64,000 bases of DNA from Tepidibacter mesophilus (lineage in GTDB: Bacteria > Bacillota > Clostridia > Peptostreptococcales > Peptostreptococcaceae): contig NZ_BDQY01000001.1 of assembly GCF_002724055.1 (NCBI RefSeq), forward strand, positions 186,001 through 250,000. Direction: 5' to 3'. Both the position numbers and the translations under genes were made by a program. How positions within the stretch are numbered: the stretch's first letter is position 1; each line of letters opens with the position of its first letter. Shown in pieces: positions 56,131-64,000 of this stretch. The notes under the pieces were generated by a model. The model did no database searches and had not been told where the DNA came from. It saw only the letters and a program-made list of their open reading frames with translations.

Positions 56131-56216
56131 TCATGAGTCCTACAGAGGTTTCATAGATCAAAATAGTTGATAATATAATTTCTATCTATAAATTAAAAAT
56201 TATATAATTTCGTTAA
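56131..56216 (+). repeat. intergenic repeat, degraded copy (copy 10)
   Basis: Keeps TCATGAGTCC, ATCAAAATAGTTGATA and the tail AAAATTATATAATTTCG; the GTCGCCAAC part of the core is deleted. The tail ends 4 bases from the leuS terminator. Confidence 0.65.
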
Positions 56217-56220
56217 AAAC

Positions 56221-56260
56221 AAAACAGCTTAAACATTTAAAAAAATGTTTAAGCTGTTTT
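56221..56260 (-). terminator. intrinsic terminator after leuS
   Basis: 17-bp perfect stem AAAACAGCTTAAACATT / AATGTTTAAGCTGTTTT, a 6-base loop and a T-rich tail. Confidence 0.93.
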
Positions 56261-56265
56261 GTTTT

Positions 56266-58674
56266 CTACTTAACAACTATATTAACTAATTTTTTAGGAA
56301 CAGCTATAACTTTAACTATTTCCTTGCCATCAGTAAATTCTTTTATTTTTTCATCCTCTAATGCTTTTTCTTGCATTTCTTCTCTTGTAACATTAGAACT
56401 CAATGTTAACTTCCCTCTAACCTTACCATTGATTTGAACTACAACTTCTACCTCATCCTTAACAAGGGCAGTATCATCATACTCTGGCCATGATATTTCT
56501 GATACACTGCCTTCTTTCCCTATAATAGTCCAAAGTTGTTCTCCAACATGAGGTGTAAATGGTGAGATTATAGTTATTATAGCTTCTATACCTTCTTTTA
56601 GTATACACTCTTTTCTATTTTCATTTTCCTTATACTTGTACATTTCATTTACAAGTTCCATAAGAGCAGATATCGCAGTATTAAATCCAAACTTACCAGA
56701 TATATCATCAGTAACTTTTTTAATTGTAGAATGTATAACAAATCTAGCTTGTTTGTCTTCTTTAGATAAATTTTCAATAGTAGTCTTTGTATTTACACAA
56801 TCTTTAAGTTCTTCCACTAATCTGAATACTCTATTTATAAATCTATAACATCCCTCTACGCCTTGTTCAGACCAATCCAAATCTCTTTCAGGAGGTGCAG
56901 CAAATAATACGAATAATCTAGCTGTATCTGCACCATATTTTTCTATTATCTCTAAAGGACTAACTACATTACCTTTAGACTTTGACATTTTTGCTCCTTC
57001 TTTTAACACCATTCCCTGAGTTAATAAGTTCTTAAACGGCTCGTCAAAATCCACCATTCCTAAGTCCTTTAAAACCTTAACAAAGAATCTTGAATACAGT
57101 AAATGAAGTATAGCATGCTCTACTCCTCCTATATATTGATCAACAGGCATCCACTTTTGTGCTAACTCTTTATTAAAAGCTTCATTTTCATTTTTAGCAT
57201 CTATATATCTTAAGAAATACCAAGATGAATCTATGAATGTATCCATAGTATCCATTTCTCTTCTAGCTGGCTTTGAACACTTAGGGCATATAGTGTTCAT
57301 AAAGCTTTCAGAAGTTATTAACGGAGATTGTCCTTTTCCTGTAAATTCAACATCAGTTGGTAATTTAACAGGTAAGTTCTCTTTTTTAACAGGAACAGTT
57401 CCACAATCTTCACAGTAGACTATAGGAATCGGACACCCCCAATATCTTTGTCTTGATATTAACCAGTCTCTTAATCTGTAGTTTATAGTTTTCTTACCTA
57501 TATTAAATTCTTCTAATTTTGCAACTATTTTTTCAAATGCTTCTTTAGAATTCATTCCATTAAATTCTTCTGAATTTATCATATTCGAATCTTCATCTAT
57601 AACAGGAATTATTTCTAGTTCGTATTTTTTAGCAAATTCTTCATCTCTATCATCATGTGCTGGAACTGCCATTATAGCTCCTGTTCCATAATCAACCATT
57701 ACATAATTAGCTATATAAATAGGAATTTCTTGTCCATTTAAAGGATTTATACAATATCTACCTATGAATACACCTTCTTTTTCAGTATCAGTAGAAGTTC
57801 TCTCTATTTCACTCATGTGTTGAATTTTAGTTTTGAAAGTTTTAACAGCCTCTTCATACTCTGTTCCTTTTACAAGATCTTCAACATATTCATGTTCTGG
57901 AGCTAATACCATATAAGTAACACCATACATAGTATCCGGTCTTGTTGTAAAGATTTTTAACTTTTTATCATATCCCTTTATCTCAAAATCTGCCTCTGCT
58001 CCAGTACTTTTTCCTATCCAGTTTTTTTGCATTATTTTAACCTTTTCAGGCCATCCATCTAACTTATCTATATCTTGTAAAAGAACCTCAGCATAATCAG
58101 TTATCTTTAAATACCACTGTTCTAAATCTTTCTTAATTACTGCCGAATCACATCTTTCACATTCTCCTCCAACTACTTGCTCGTTAGCTAAAACAGTTTC
58201 ACAAGATGGACACCAGTTAACGAATGATTTTTTCTTGTACGCTAGTCCTTTTTCATAGAACTTTAAAAATAAATCTTGAGTCCATTTGTAGTAATCAGGA
58301 AGACAAGTAGCTACTTCTCTATCCCAATCATAGCTAAGACCTAAAAGTTTTAATTGTTCTTTCATTTCTTGTATATTTTCTCTTGTCCACTTATCAGGAT
58401 GAATTCCATGCTTTATAGCTGCATTTTCTGCTGGTAATCCAAATGAATCCCATCCCATAGGATGAAGTACATTGTATCCTTTCATTTTCATGAATCTAGC
58501 AACTACATCTCCTATTGAGTAGTTTCTAACATGTCCCATATGAATTTTTCCCGATGGATAGGGGAACATCTCTAAGACATAGTATTTCGGCTTTTCATTT
58601 TCGATAGTCTCAAAAGTCTTTTCATCTTCCCATTTTTTTTGCCAATATGGTTCTATTTGTTTAAAATCATACAT
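56266..58674 (-). CDS. leuS: leucyl-tRNA synthetase
   Basis: An 802-residue class I synthetase. It has the HIGH-type motif [14 protein letters not shown], a zinc-type Cys group ([21 protein letters not shown]), an editing domain (about 220-400, with the threonine-rich [13 protein letters not shown]) and the KMSKS loop (KMSKSKGN). It charges tRNA-Leu and edits mischarged products. An AGGAGG site lies before the ATG. It is controlled by the T-box leader just upstream. Confidence 0.98.
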   Translation of the reverse strand: MYDFKQIEPYWQKKWEDEKTFETIENEKPKYYVLEMFPYPSGKIHMGHVRNYSIGDVVARFMKMKGYNVLHPMGWDSFGLPAENAAIKHGIHPDKWTRENIQEMKEQLKLLGLSYDWDREVATCLPDYYKWTQDLFLKFYEKGLAYKKKSFVNWCPSCETVLANEQVVGGECERCDSAVIKKDLEQWYLKITDYAEVLLQDIDKLDGWPEKVKIMQKNWIGKSTGAEADFEIKGYDKKLKIFTTRPDTMYGVTYMVLAPEHEYVEDLVKGTEYEEAVKTFKTKIQHMSEIERTSTDTEKEGVFIGRYCINPLNGQEIPIYIANYVMVDYGTGAIMAVPAHDDRDEEFAKKYELEIIPVIDEDSNMINSEEFNGMNSKEAFEKIVAKLEEFNIGKKTINYRLRDWLISRQRYWGCPIPIVYCEDCGTVPVKKENLPVKLPTDVEFTGKGQSPLITSESFMNTICPKCSKPARREMDTMDTFIDSSWYFLRYIDAKNENEAFNKELAQKWMPVDQYIGGVEHAILHLLYSRFFVKVLKDLGMVDFDEPFKNLLTQGMVLKEGAKMSKSKGNVVSPLEIIEKYGADTARLFVLFAAPPERDLDWSEQGVEGCYRFINRVFRLVEELKDCVNTKTTIENLSKEDKQARFVIHSTIKKVTDDISGKFGFNTAISALMELVNEMYKYKENENRKECILKEGIEAIITIISPFTPHVGEQLWTIIGKEGSVSEISWPEYDDTALVKDEVEVVVQINGKVRGKLTLSSNVTREEMQEKALEDEKIKEFTDGKEIVKVIAVPKKLVNIVVK

Positions 58675-58724
58675 ATTTAATCCTCCTAAATTTATATTAT
58701 AATCTTATTTTATATATTTTTGTA

Positions 58725-58935
58725 TAAAAAAACCCCTCTATCCCTAGTATTTAGGGACGAGGAGTATATCTCGCGGTACCACCCTAATTGGCTAAAAAGC
58801 CCTCTTAGTGTAGCTTATAAGGGAGCCACCCCTAATAGAATTAACTAGCAAGTTCAAAGGCTCATTCTACTAGTTCTCACCACCCACTAGCTCTCTTAAA
58901 AAAAACAAATTCCTTTTACTACTCTAGACTATTAT
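58725..58935 (-). promoter_or_regulatory. T-box leader of leuS
   Basis: Tandem parts of a T-box riboswitch on the minus strand. Stem I region about 58930-58840, with a likely CUU (Leu) specifier at 58852-58850. The invariant antiterminator AGGGTGGTACCGCG is at 58785-58772. The terminator stem CCTCGTCCCTA / TAGGGATAGAGG is followed by seven T (about 58765-58727). Uncharged tRNA-Leu would favour readthrough. Confidence 0.95.
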
Positions 58936-58953
58936 TTATATATAATACGACTT

Positions 58954-59310
58954 TTAAACTAAATTGTCAACATCTACATTTGGTGCATCTTTCCATAATC
59001 TTTCTAGGCTATATACGTCTCTTTCATCATCATGGAATATATGTACTACTACATCCCCATAATCAAGAAGTATCCATCTTGATGAATCTTGTCCTTCTTT
59101 TGATATAACACATACATCGTCTTTTTTAAGCTCATCTTCTACATTATGAGCTATAGCCTTCACTTGTCTTTCCGACGGTGCACTAGCTATTATAAAGTAG
59201 TCAGCAACAGAGGATATTTTGCCAATATTTAAAACAATTATATCTTCTCCTAATTTATCATCAATAGCATCATAAGCTACTTTTACAATTTTTTCAACAC
59301 TTTCTATCAT
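58954..59310 (-). CDS. rsfS: ribosomal silencing factor RsfS
   Basis: A 118-residue RsfS (YbeB/YqeL) protein, with VLNIGKISSVADYFIIASA, SSRWILLDYGDVVVHIF and the C-terminal YSLERLWKDA. It binds L14 on the 50S subunit and blocks subunit joining in stationary phase or starvation. It ends the nadD-yqeK-lcp-rsfS operon, before the leuS T-box. Confidence 0.96.
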   Translation of the reverse strand: MIESVEKIVKVAYDAIDDKLGEDIIVLNIGKISSVADYFIIASAPSERQVKAIAHNVEDELKKDDVCVISKEGQDSSRWILLDYGDVVVHIFHDDERDVYSLERLWKDAPNVDVDNLV

Positions 59311-59322
59311 TTAATTTCCTCC

Positions 59323-60537
59323 TTAGATATCTTTACCTATTAATACTATTATATCCATATTTTTATCTTTAATTTTGGATTTATCTTGTCTTAATTGACC
59401 TTTTCCTATAATTTGTCTTATTTTTTGAGCTTCTTCTTTTTTAGAATCATAATATATTATAGTCTTAGGATTATCAAAGTCATCAGCATTACCTACTGTG
59501 TTAGGCTTTAACCCTTGACGTGCAAGTTTATTAGAAACTTCTGTTGCAACTCCAGATAAGCCAGAGCCATTAAACACTGCAATTTTCAAATCTGCATTGC
59601 CCTTATTTTTATTATTATCATAATAAAGATCACTTACTAATTTATTTATTTCTTCATTATCAAGATTATAATAAGATATTCCATTTATGTACATAGGCTC
59701 TCCTGGAACAGTCTCTTTTCTTATATTATTTACGTCTATTTTTTTAGCTTGCATACCAAGTGATGCCATCTCAGAAACTTCCATATCTGTATCTACATAT
59801 GTATTAAAAGTATCTATATACCCTTTAATATTAAAGATTGAAGATGGGCTTAATACCTTTTTAGCAAGTGATTGTATAAATGCCTGTTGAACTTCTACTC
59901 TTTGCAAATCACCTCTTGGATAACCTGTTTTTCCACCATTATTTTTTCTAAATCTTAAAAACTCCATAGCTTCTTGACCATCTAGAACTTGTTTTCCTTT
60001 TTTGAAATGAATATGAAGAGGTGGTGTAGCATAACGATCATCATAATTCATATTCATAGGTATATCAACCTCAACACCGCCTACCTCGTCGACAGTCTTA
60101 TAAAGTGCTTGATAATCCACTTTAACATAATGATGTATAGGTATTCCTAGAAGATCTTTAACGGCTTGTATTGATAATTCAACACCGCCATATGCATGTG
60201 CCGCATTTATCTTATCATATCCTTTTCTACCTCTTATCTTAACTCTAGAATCTCTTGGTATTGATAATATAGATGTCTTATCATTTTTAGGATCCATACT
60301 CAAAACCATCATAGTGTCAGTTCTAATACCTTTTTTACCTCCATCTAAACTATCTACTCCAAGAAGCAATACATTAACCATTTCACCATCTTGTTCAACA
60401 GTCGTTTCTCTTTCTCCAGGCATTGGAATTTCTGCTAATTGATCATTTTCTTTAGCAACAATAAGATATATACTCGTTCCAAATATCATACTAAATATAA
60501 CAAAAAAAACTATAAAAATTTTAAAAAAGTGCTTCAA
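59323..60537 (-). CDS. LytR-CpsA-Psr family glycopolymer ligase
   Basis: A 404-residue membrane-anchored enzyme with one N-terminal segment (about 5-28), the LCP domain (about 50-230; VNVLLLGVDSLDGGKKGIRTD, SIPRDSRVKIRG and the FLRFRKN motif) and a LytR_C domain (about 315-404). It attaches wall glycopolymers to peptidoglycan using lipid-linked precursors. TTG at 60537 follows AGGAGTG. It lies between yqeK and rsfS with short gaps, an order common in clostridia. Confidence 0.9.
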   Translation of the reverse strand: MKHFFKIFIVFFVIFSMIFGTSIYLIVAKENDQLAEIPMPGERETTVEQDGEMVNVLLLGVDSLDGGKKGIRTDTMMVLSMDPKNDKTSILSIPRDSRVKIRGRKGYDKINAAHAYGGVELSIQAVKDLLGIPIHHYVKVDYQALYKTVDEVGGVEVDIPMNMNYDDRYATPPLHIHFKKGKQVLDGQEAMEFLRFRKNNGGKTGYPRGDLQRVEVQQAFIQSLAKKVLSPSSIFNIKGYIDTFNTYVDTDMEVSEMASLGMQAKKIDVNNIRKETVPGEPMYINGISYYNLDNEEINKLVSDLYYDNNKNKGNADLKIAVFNGSGLSGVATEVSNKLARQGLKPNTVGNADDFDNPKTIIYYDSKKEEAQKIRQIIGKGQLRQDKSKIKDKNMDIIVLIGKDI

Positions 60538-60548
60538 AGTTATCACTC

Positions 60549-61124
60549 CTACATTTCATTTAATTCTTCAAGTAAAAAATTTCTAGCTTCAATAGTTCTA
60601 GGATGAATAATCTTTTTTATAGAAATAACATATTTTATAGTATTATCAAAAGCTACAAGCAAAGCTTTATCTAAACCTTCATTATACGCTATATTTCTAA
60701 GTTCCTCTACTCCATCATAGTTTCTATTAGGTTCGATAAAATCGGCTAAATATATTATTTTTTCAAGTTTACTCATGTTTTTTTTACCTGTTGTATGGTA
60801 TGTTATAGCTGATAAAATATCGTCATTATTGATTCCAAATTTTTCTTTACAAAGATAAGCACCTATTTTACCGTGTGCAAGCTCAGTTTCTTTTTTTTCG
60901 ATATCATCTAATAATATATCATACTTTTCAACTAAATGTAATACTTCTTCCTTGTTTAGACATTTTGCGCAGTCATGTAACAATGCTGCAATTTCTACTT
61001 TTTCTAAATCTTCTTTATAAATACACGCCAATTTTTTAGCACTTTCAACTACTCCTAGTGAATGTTTAAGTCTTTTTGTCGTTATTGTTCCTTCTAATAT
61101 TTGTATCATCTCGTTTAATTCCAT
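60549..61124 (-). CDS. yqeK: HD-domain diadenosine tetraphosphatase YqeK
   Basis: A 191-residue HD-superfamily hydrolase, with RLKHSLGVVESAKKLA, the LLHDCAKC metal motif and ITYHTTGKKNM. Family members cut Ap4A to ADP. The ATG at 61124 follows AGGAGA; the longer frame to 61169 has no site. It overlaps the end of nadD by 59 bases, so translation is coupled. Confidence 0.92.
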   Translation of the reverse strand: MELNEMIQILEGTITTKRLKHSLGVVESAKKLACIYKEDLEKVEIAALLHDCAKCLNKEEVLHLVEKYDILLDDIEKKETELAHGKIGAYLCKEKFGINNDDILSAITYHTTGKKNMSKLEKIIYLADFIEPNRNYDGVEELRNIAYNEGLDKALLVAFDNTIKYVISIKKIIHPRTIEARNFLLEELNEM

Positions 61125-61809
61125 AATATCTCCTATATAAATTATTTTTATAAATATATTTTTCCACATTTTCAGGAAGTAAATACTTAATAGATTCTTC
61201 TTTTTTGATTCTATTTCTCAAATCAGTAGAAGATATATCCAAAGAAGGAACATATATATTAAGTATATTAGCATTGTATTTTTGTTTTAACTGATTTATT
61301 TTTTGATTTACATCATTACATTCTATCCCAGGTCTTGTTGCTCCAACAAATGTAGCTAATTCAAAGTTTTTATCAATATATTTCCAGCTATCTATATCGC
61401 ACAATGCATCTGCACCTGTTATAAAAAATATTTGAGAGTTTTTATAAATTTTTTTTAATTTTTCAAGAGTATCAACAGTGTACGTCATCCCATCTCTTTT
61501 TATTTCAATATCTGATGTTTCAAAATAAATATTGCTCATAGTAGCAATCATAGTCATATTATATCTATGTTTTTTTTCTATTATTTCTTTTTTAGATTTA
61601 TGAGGTGGATTTCCAGATGGCATAAATATAATTTTATCCAAATTATACTTATTTCTAACAGATTCAGCTGTTACCAAATGACCATAATGAATAGGGTTGA
61701 AAGTTCCTCCCATTATACCTATTTTTTTCAAATTTATATTATTATGTAATTTCTTTGATTTTTTATTATTGATAATAATAGCTTTTTTCAAAATATCCTT
61801 CACATTCAT
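61066..61809 (-). CDS. nadD: nicotinate-nucleotide adenylyltransferase NadD, with N-terminal extension
   Basis: A 247-residue enzyme that makes deamido-NAD from nicotinate mononucleotide. It has the nucleotide site GIMGGTFNPIHYGHL (about 32-46), MPSGNPPHK and the C-terminal SSTDLRNRI. A basic, Lys/Asn-rich N-terminal extension of about 28 residues precedes the normal start; it is supported by an AAGAGGTG site before the ATG. The core could also begin at an internal codon, but none has a ribosome site. It is first in the operon. Confidence 0.9.
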   Translation of the reverse strand: MNVKDILKKAIIINNKKSKKLHNNINLKKIGIMGGTFNPIHYGHLVTAESVRNKYNLDKIIFMPSGNPPHKSKKEIIEKKHRYNMTMIATMSNIYFETSDIEIKRDGMTYTVDTLEKLKKIYKNSQIFFITGADALCDIDSWKYIDKNFELATFVGATRPGIECNDVNQKINQLKQKYNANILNIYVPSLDISSTDLRNRIKKEESIKYLLPENVEKYIYKNNLYRRYYGIKRDDTNIRRNNNDKKT

Positions 61810-61987
61810 TTAAACACCTCTTTTATATTACTAACTTACACATTATACAATATTTCTTTTAAAATTTAAAGATATATAAGTTAATTTAAAGCGTTTAAGT
61901 TAATATGAGTCTATTAATTATATTATTCACCAAAAATCTGAAATTCTATAAAATACTAACACAATATTATTTTTGGAGGTTTTTAGC

Positions 61988-63055
61988 ATGAATGATTTTA
62001 AAGAATACAAAATAAAACGAAATGACACACTTTCAAAAATAGCGAAAAAATTTAATACTACTATAAAATCTATATTAACAGCAAATTCAGATATAAGTTT
62101 GAATGAAATAAAAGAAGGAGATATTATTGTAATTCCATATAGTTCCGACATAGTTAATACTAGTATAGACTATACTTATGATGTTTTAGAAAAAGATCTA
62201 ACAGATTTAAAAAAGATATACCCTTTCTTAGAGATATCTACCTGCGGAAAAAGCATTCTTGACAAAAAACTATATTCAGTTAAACTAGGAAATGGACCTA
62301 ATAAAGTATTTTATAATGCATCTCACCATGCCCTTGAGTGGATAACAACCCCTATTTTAATGAAATTTATAGAAAACTTTTCTAAAGCATATTCTAAAAA
62401 CAGAATAATAAGAGGATATAACCCAAAAGATATTTGGGAACAAAGTACGATTTATATAATGCCTATGGTAAACCCAGATGGAGTTGATTTAGTTTTAAAT
62501 GGACTTTCAGAAGATAATCCTTATTATTATGATCTGATAAAATGGAATAATGGAAGTACAGATTTTTCTAAAAATTGGAGCGCTAATAATAGAGGTGTTG
62601 ATCTTAATCATAATTACGATGCTTCCTGGGAATTATCAAAAGAAGCAGAGAGTATATATGGGATTTATGGTCCTGGGCCTACAAGGTATTCAGGAGAATA
62701 TCCTGAGTCGGAGCCAGAATCAAAAGCAGTTGTAGAATTCACTAGAAGTTTAGATCCTAGATTAGTTCTTGCTTACCATTCTCAAGGAAAGGTTATTTAC
62801 TGGAATTATATGAACGAAGCTCCACATCAAGCAAAAGATATAGGTAAATCTTTTTCTAAGGTTAGTGGATACATTTTAGATGAACCTTATGGGATTACTT
62901 CTTATTCTGGATATAAAGATTGGTTTATTAAAGAATACAAAAGACCAGGATACACTATAGAGGTTGGGAAAGGAACAAATCCACTTCCTATATCTCAATT
63001 TCGTAAAATATACAATGATAACGAAGAACTTTTATTATTAGCATCTATTATATAG
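61988..63055 (+). CDS. LysM plus M14 zinc carboxypeptidase
   Basis: A 355-residue enzyme with an N-terminal LysM domain (about 5-50, YKIKRNDTLSKIAKKFN) and an M14 peptidase domain (about 65-355). The zinc site is HALE in ASHHALEWIT, with a second His in LAYHSQG; the catalytic Glu is in YTIEVGKG. It resembles gamma-D-glutamyl-diaminoacid endopeptidase I, which trims spore or wall peptidoglycan. No signal peptide is seen. The ATG at 61988 follows GGAGGT. It ends in TAG inside a 29-bp direct repeat. Confidence 0.9.
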   Translation: MNDFKEYKIKRNDTLSKIAKKFNTTIKSILTANSDISLNEIKEGDIIVIPYSSDIVNTSIDYTYDVLEKDLTDLKKIYPFLEISTCGKSILDKKLYSVKLGNGPNKVFYNASHHALEWITTPILMKFIENFSKAYSKNRIIRGYNPKDIWEQSTIYIMPMVNPDGVDLVLNGLSEDNPYYYDLIKWNNGSTDFSKNWSANNRGVDLNHNYDASWELSKEAESIYGIYGPGPTRYSGEYPESEPESKAVVEFTRSLDPRLVLAYHSQGKVIYWNYMNEAPHQAKDIGKSFSKVSGYILDEPYGITSYSGYKDWFIKEYKRPGYTIEVGKGTNPLPISQFRKIYNDNEELLLLASII

Positions 63056-63075
63056 TTTCTTACTAAATATAAAAA
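63047..63075 (+). repeat. left copy of a 29-bp direct repeat around a repeat element
   Basis: ATTATATAGTTTC...AAATATAAAAA, exactly repeated at 63187-63215, with a period of 140 bases. The left copy contains the M14 stop codon. Confidence 0.95.
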
Positions 63076-63206
63076 ATTCGTTTTATGCTAACGCATAGCT
63101 CATGTCGCCAACGAGTCCTAACGGGCTCCGTTGCTCAAAATAGTTGATGCTTTCGCTTATCTATCAATATTATGTGCAAATTAAAAATTATATAGTTTCT
63201 TACTAA
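63071..63206 (+). repeat. intergenic repeat, full copy (copy 11)
   Basis: AAAAATTCG, TATGC-TAAC-GCATA hairpin, core CAACGAGTCC-TAAC-GGGCTCCGTTG, then TCAAAATAGTTGATG, CTATCAATATTATG and the tail AAAATTATATAGTTTC. It lies between the M14 and recX genes and is bracketed by the 29-bp direct repeat. Confidence 0.9.
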
Positions 63207-63215
63207 ATATAAAAA
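63187..63215 (+). repeat. right copy of the 29-bp direct repeat
   Basis: Identical to 63047-63075. It runs into the recX ribosome site AAAAAGGATG. Confidence 0.95.
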
Positions 63216-63225
63216 GGATGATTTT

Positions 63226-63858
63226 ATGCCAAAAATAACAAAAATAGAAGAACAAAAGAATACAGATAGAGTAAATCTGTATGTAGATGATGAGTTTTTT
63301 ATGGGCTTGTATAAGGATTTAGTATACACCTTAAAATTAAAAAAAGGGAATGAGATAGATAAAGACTCTATTGAAAAAATAATAGATGATGAGATGTATT
63401 TAAAAGCCAAGAATAAAGCTTTAAGTATACTCTCTAGATCGTCACAATCACAAAATAATATAATATATAAACTCTCAAAAAATGAATTCGATGAAAAAAC
63501 CATAGAGAGGGTTCTAGATTTTTTGAAAAAATACAAATTTATAGATGATGAAAATCTAGCTAAGAGCATAGTAAAAGATAAACTTAATATAAATAAATAT
63601 GGTAAAAACAAAATCAAACAAACTTTATATTCTAAAGGAATTGATAGTCTAACAATAAATACTGCAATTGAATGCGAGATAGACGACGAAAAAGAATTTG
63701 AAAACGCACTTTACCTGGGAAATAAAAAATATCAAAAAATAAAGAATGAAGATAAAAATAAAATATACCAAAAATTGTCTAACCATCTCACTTATAAGGG
63801 CTTCGGGTATGATATCGTTAGAAAGGTAGTAAACAAAATCATGAATACTGAATTTTAA
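63226..63858 (+). CDS. recX: regulatory protein RecX
   Basis: A 210-residue helical protein made of three RecX repeats. Signatures include LSRSSQSQNNIIYKLSKNEFD, KYGKNKIKQTLYSKGI and the C-terminal LTYKGFGYDIVRKVVN. It binds along the RecA filament and limits recombination. An AAAAGGAT site precedes the ATG. It probably was co-transcribed with the M14 gene before the repeat element came between them. Confidence 0.92.
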   Translation: MPKITKIEEQKNTDRVNLYVDDEFFMGLYKDLVYTLKLKKGNEIDKDSIEKIIDDEMYLKAKNKALSILSRSSQSQNNIIYKLSKNEFDEKTIERVLDFLKKYKFIDDENLAKSIVKDKLNINKYGKNKIKQTLYSKGIDSLTINTAIECEIDDEKEFENALYLGNKKYQKIKNEDKNKIYQKLSNHLTYKGFGYDIVRKVVNKIMNTEF

Positions 63859-63862
63859 GTAT

Positions 63863-63902
63863 AATAATACCCGTATTAATTTTAGTTAATACGGGTATTA
63901 TT
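63863..63902. terminator. bidirectional terminator after recX
   Basis: 17-bp perfect stem AATAATACCCGTATTAA / TTAATACGGGTATTATT with a 6-base loop. Confidence 0.9.
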
Positions 63903-63914
63903 TATAGAATCCCA

Positions 63915-64000
63915 TTATTTAGGTAAATCTATTTTAGGATTTTCAATATTCTTCTTATATATGGTGAATTTTGATCCTATAGCTTGAACAAACTCTCCTC
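63915..64000 (-). CDS. C-terminus of an unidentified protein (runs off the window)
   Basis: On the minus strand a frame enters from the window edge and ends at TAA (63917-63915), giving 27 residues that read GEFVQAIGSKFTIYKKN and end IDLPK. It is placed just after the recX terminator, as a converging gene would be. Too short to assign. Confidence 0.5.
   Translation of the reverse strand, partial: GEFVQAIGSKFTIYKKNIENPKIDLPK

Noticed and set aside
55867-56156. Two short plus-strand frames upstream of ilvA
   Set aside because: Phe/Tyr/Ile-rich low-complexity products with no ribosome site, partly overlapping a degraded repeat copy.
29399-63206. The repeat family as a CRISPR array
   Set aside because: Copies are 130-175 bp, kilobases apart, in both orientations, and there are no spacers or cas genes.
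63071-63206. The repeat as a known insertion sequence end or MITE with terminal inverted repeats
   Set aside because: I see no terminal inverted repeats at the ends; the 5' end (AAATTCG) and the tail (TATAGTTTC) are not complementary. Mobility remains possible by another route.

Overview
The window is AT-rich, gene-dense chromosomal DNA from a low-GC, anaerobic, endospore-forming clostridium, most like Peptostreptococcaceae and relatives. The evidence is spore genes (spoIIP, gpr, gerM, a dacF-like carboxypeptidase), a superoxide reductase end, an [FeFe] hydrogenase, a complete selenocysteine system, AGGAGG-type ribosome sites with frequent TTG starts, and the HrcA/CIRCE heat-shock operon. There is no prophage, CRISPR array, rRNA operon or transposase gene.

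Layout. 1-8.3 kb: end of a superoxide reductase gene, BCCT osmolyte carrier, YfcE-type phosphodiesterase, WYL regulator with GyrI-like protein, SUV3-like RNA helicase, MFS carrier and CGGC-type protein. 7.9-13.7 kb: nfeD-floA membrane-organising locus, an Hpt-REC-GGDEF-REC signalling protein, tspO, yqeY and rpsU. 14-17.3 kb: HIT protein, mtaB, rsmE and prmA. 17.6-23.3 kb (+ strand): three-subunit NAD-linked [FeFe] hydrogenase and an EAL-HDOD protein, lying between prmA and dnaJ. 23.5-31.4 kb: dnaJ, dnaK, grpE, hrcA (CIRCE and promoter), hemW, lepA. 31.7-37 kb: spoIIP, gpr, rpsT, holA and a comEC lacking its nuclease-like domain. 37-43.5 kb: ECF S-component, holin-like protein, GNAT enzyme, DUF2156 protein with an apparent ATT start, ComEC-type metallo-beta-lactamase lipoprotein with DUF3006 partner, tcdA and two unknown genes. 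43.6-50.1 kb: selenocysteine locus, with selC (tRNA-Sec), gerM, an orphan response regulator, selB, selA and selD, which itself contains an in-frame UGA and a SECIS-like hairpin. 50.2-58.9 kb: comEA, dacF-like gene, serine dehydratase sdaAA/sdaAB, ridA, ilvA, and leuS with a T-box leader. 59-64 kb: rsfS, an LCP protein, yqeK, nadD, a LysM-M14 peptidase, recX and the end of one more gene.

The selenocysteine genes form one functional unit: SelD makes selenophosphate, SelA converts Ser-tRNA to Sec-tRNA (selC), and SelB delivers it at UGA codons; selD depends on its own product. Serine and threonine dehydratases sit next to ridA, which removes their reactive enamine/imine intermediates. ComEA, the ComEC channel and a separate ComEC-type hydrolase are remnants or a split form of the DNA-uptake machinery.

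The most unusual element is a family of about eleven copies of a 130-175 bp intergenic repeat. It has two hairpins with compensatory base changes and an AT-rich tail. Copies tend to begin at a gene's TAA stop and end next to an intrinsic terminator. One copy is bracketed by a 29-bp direct repeat, which suggests mobility. I do not recognise the family.
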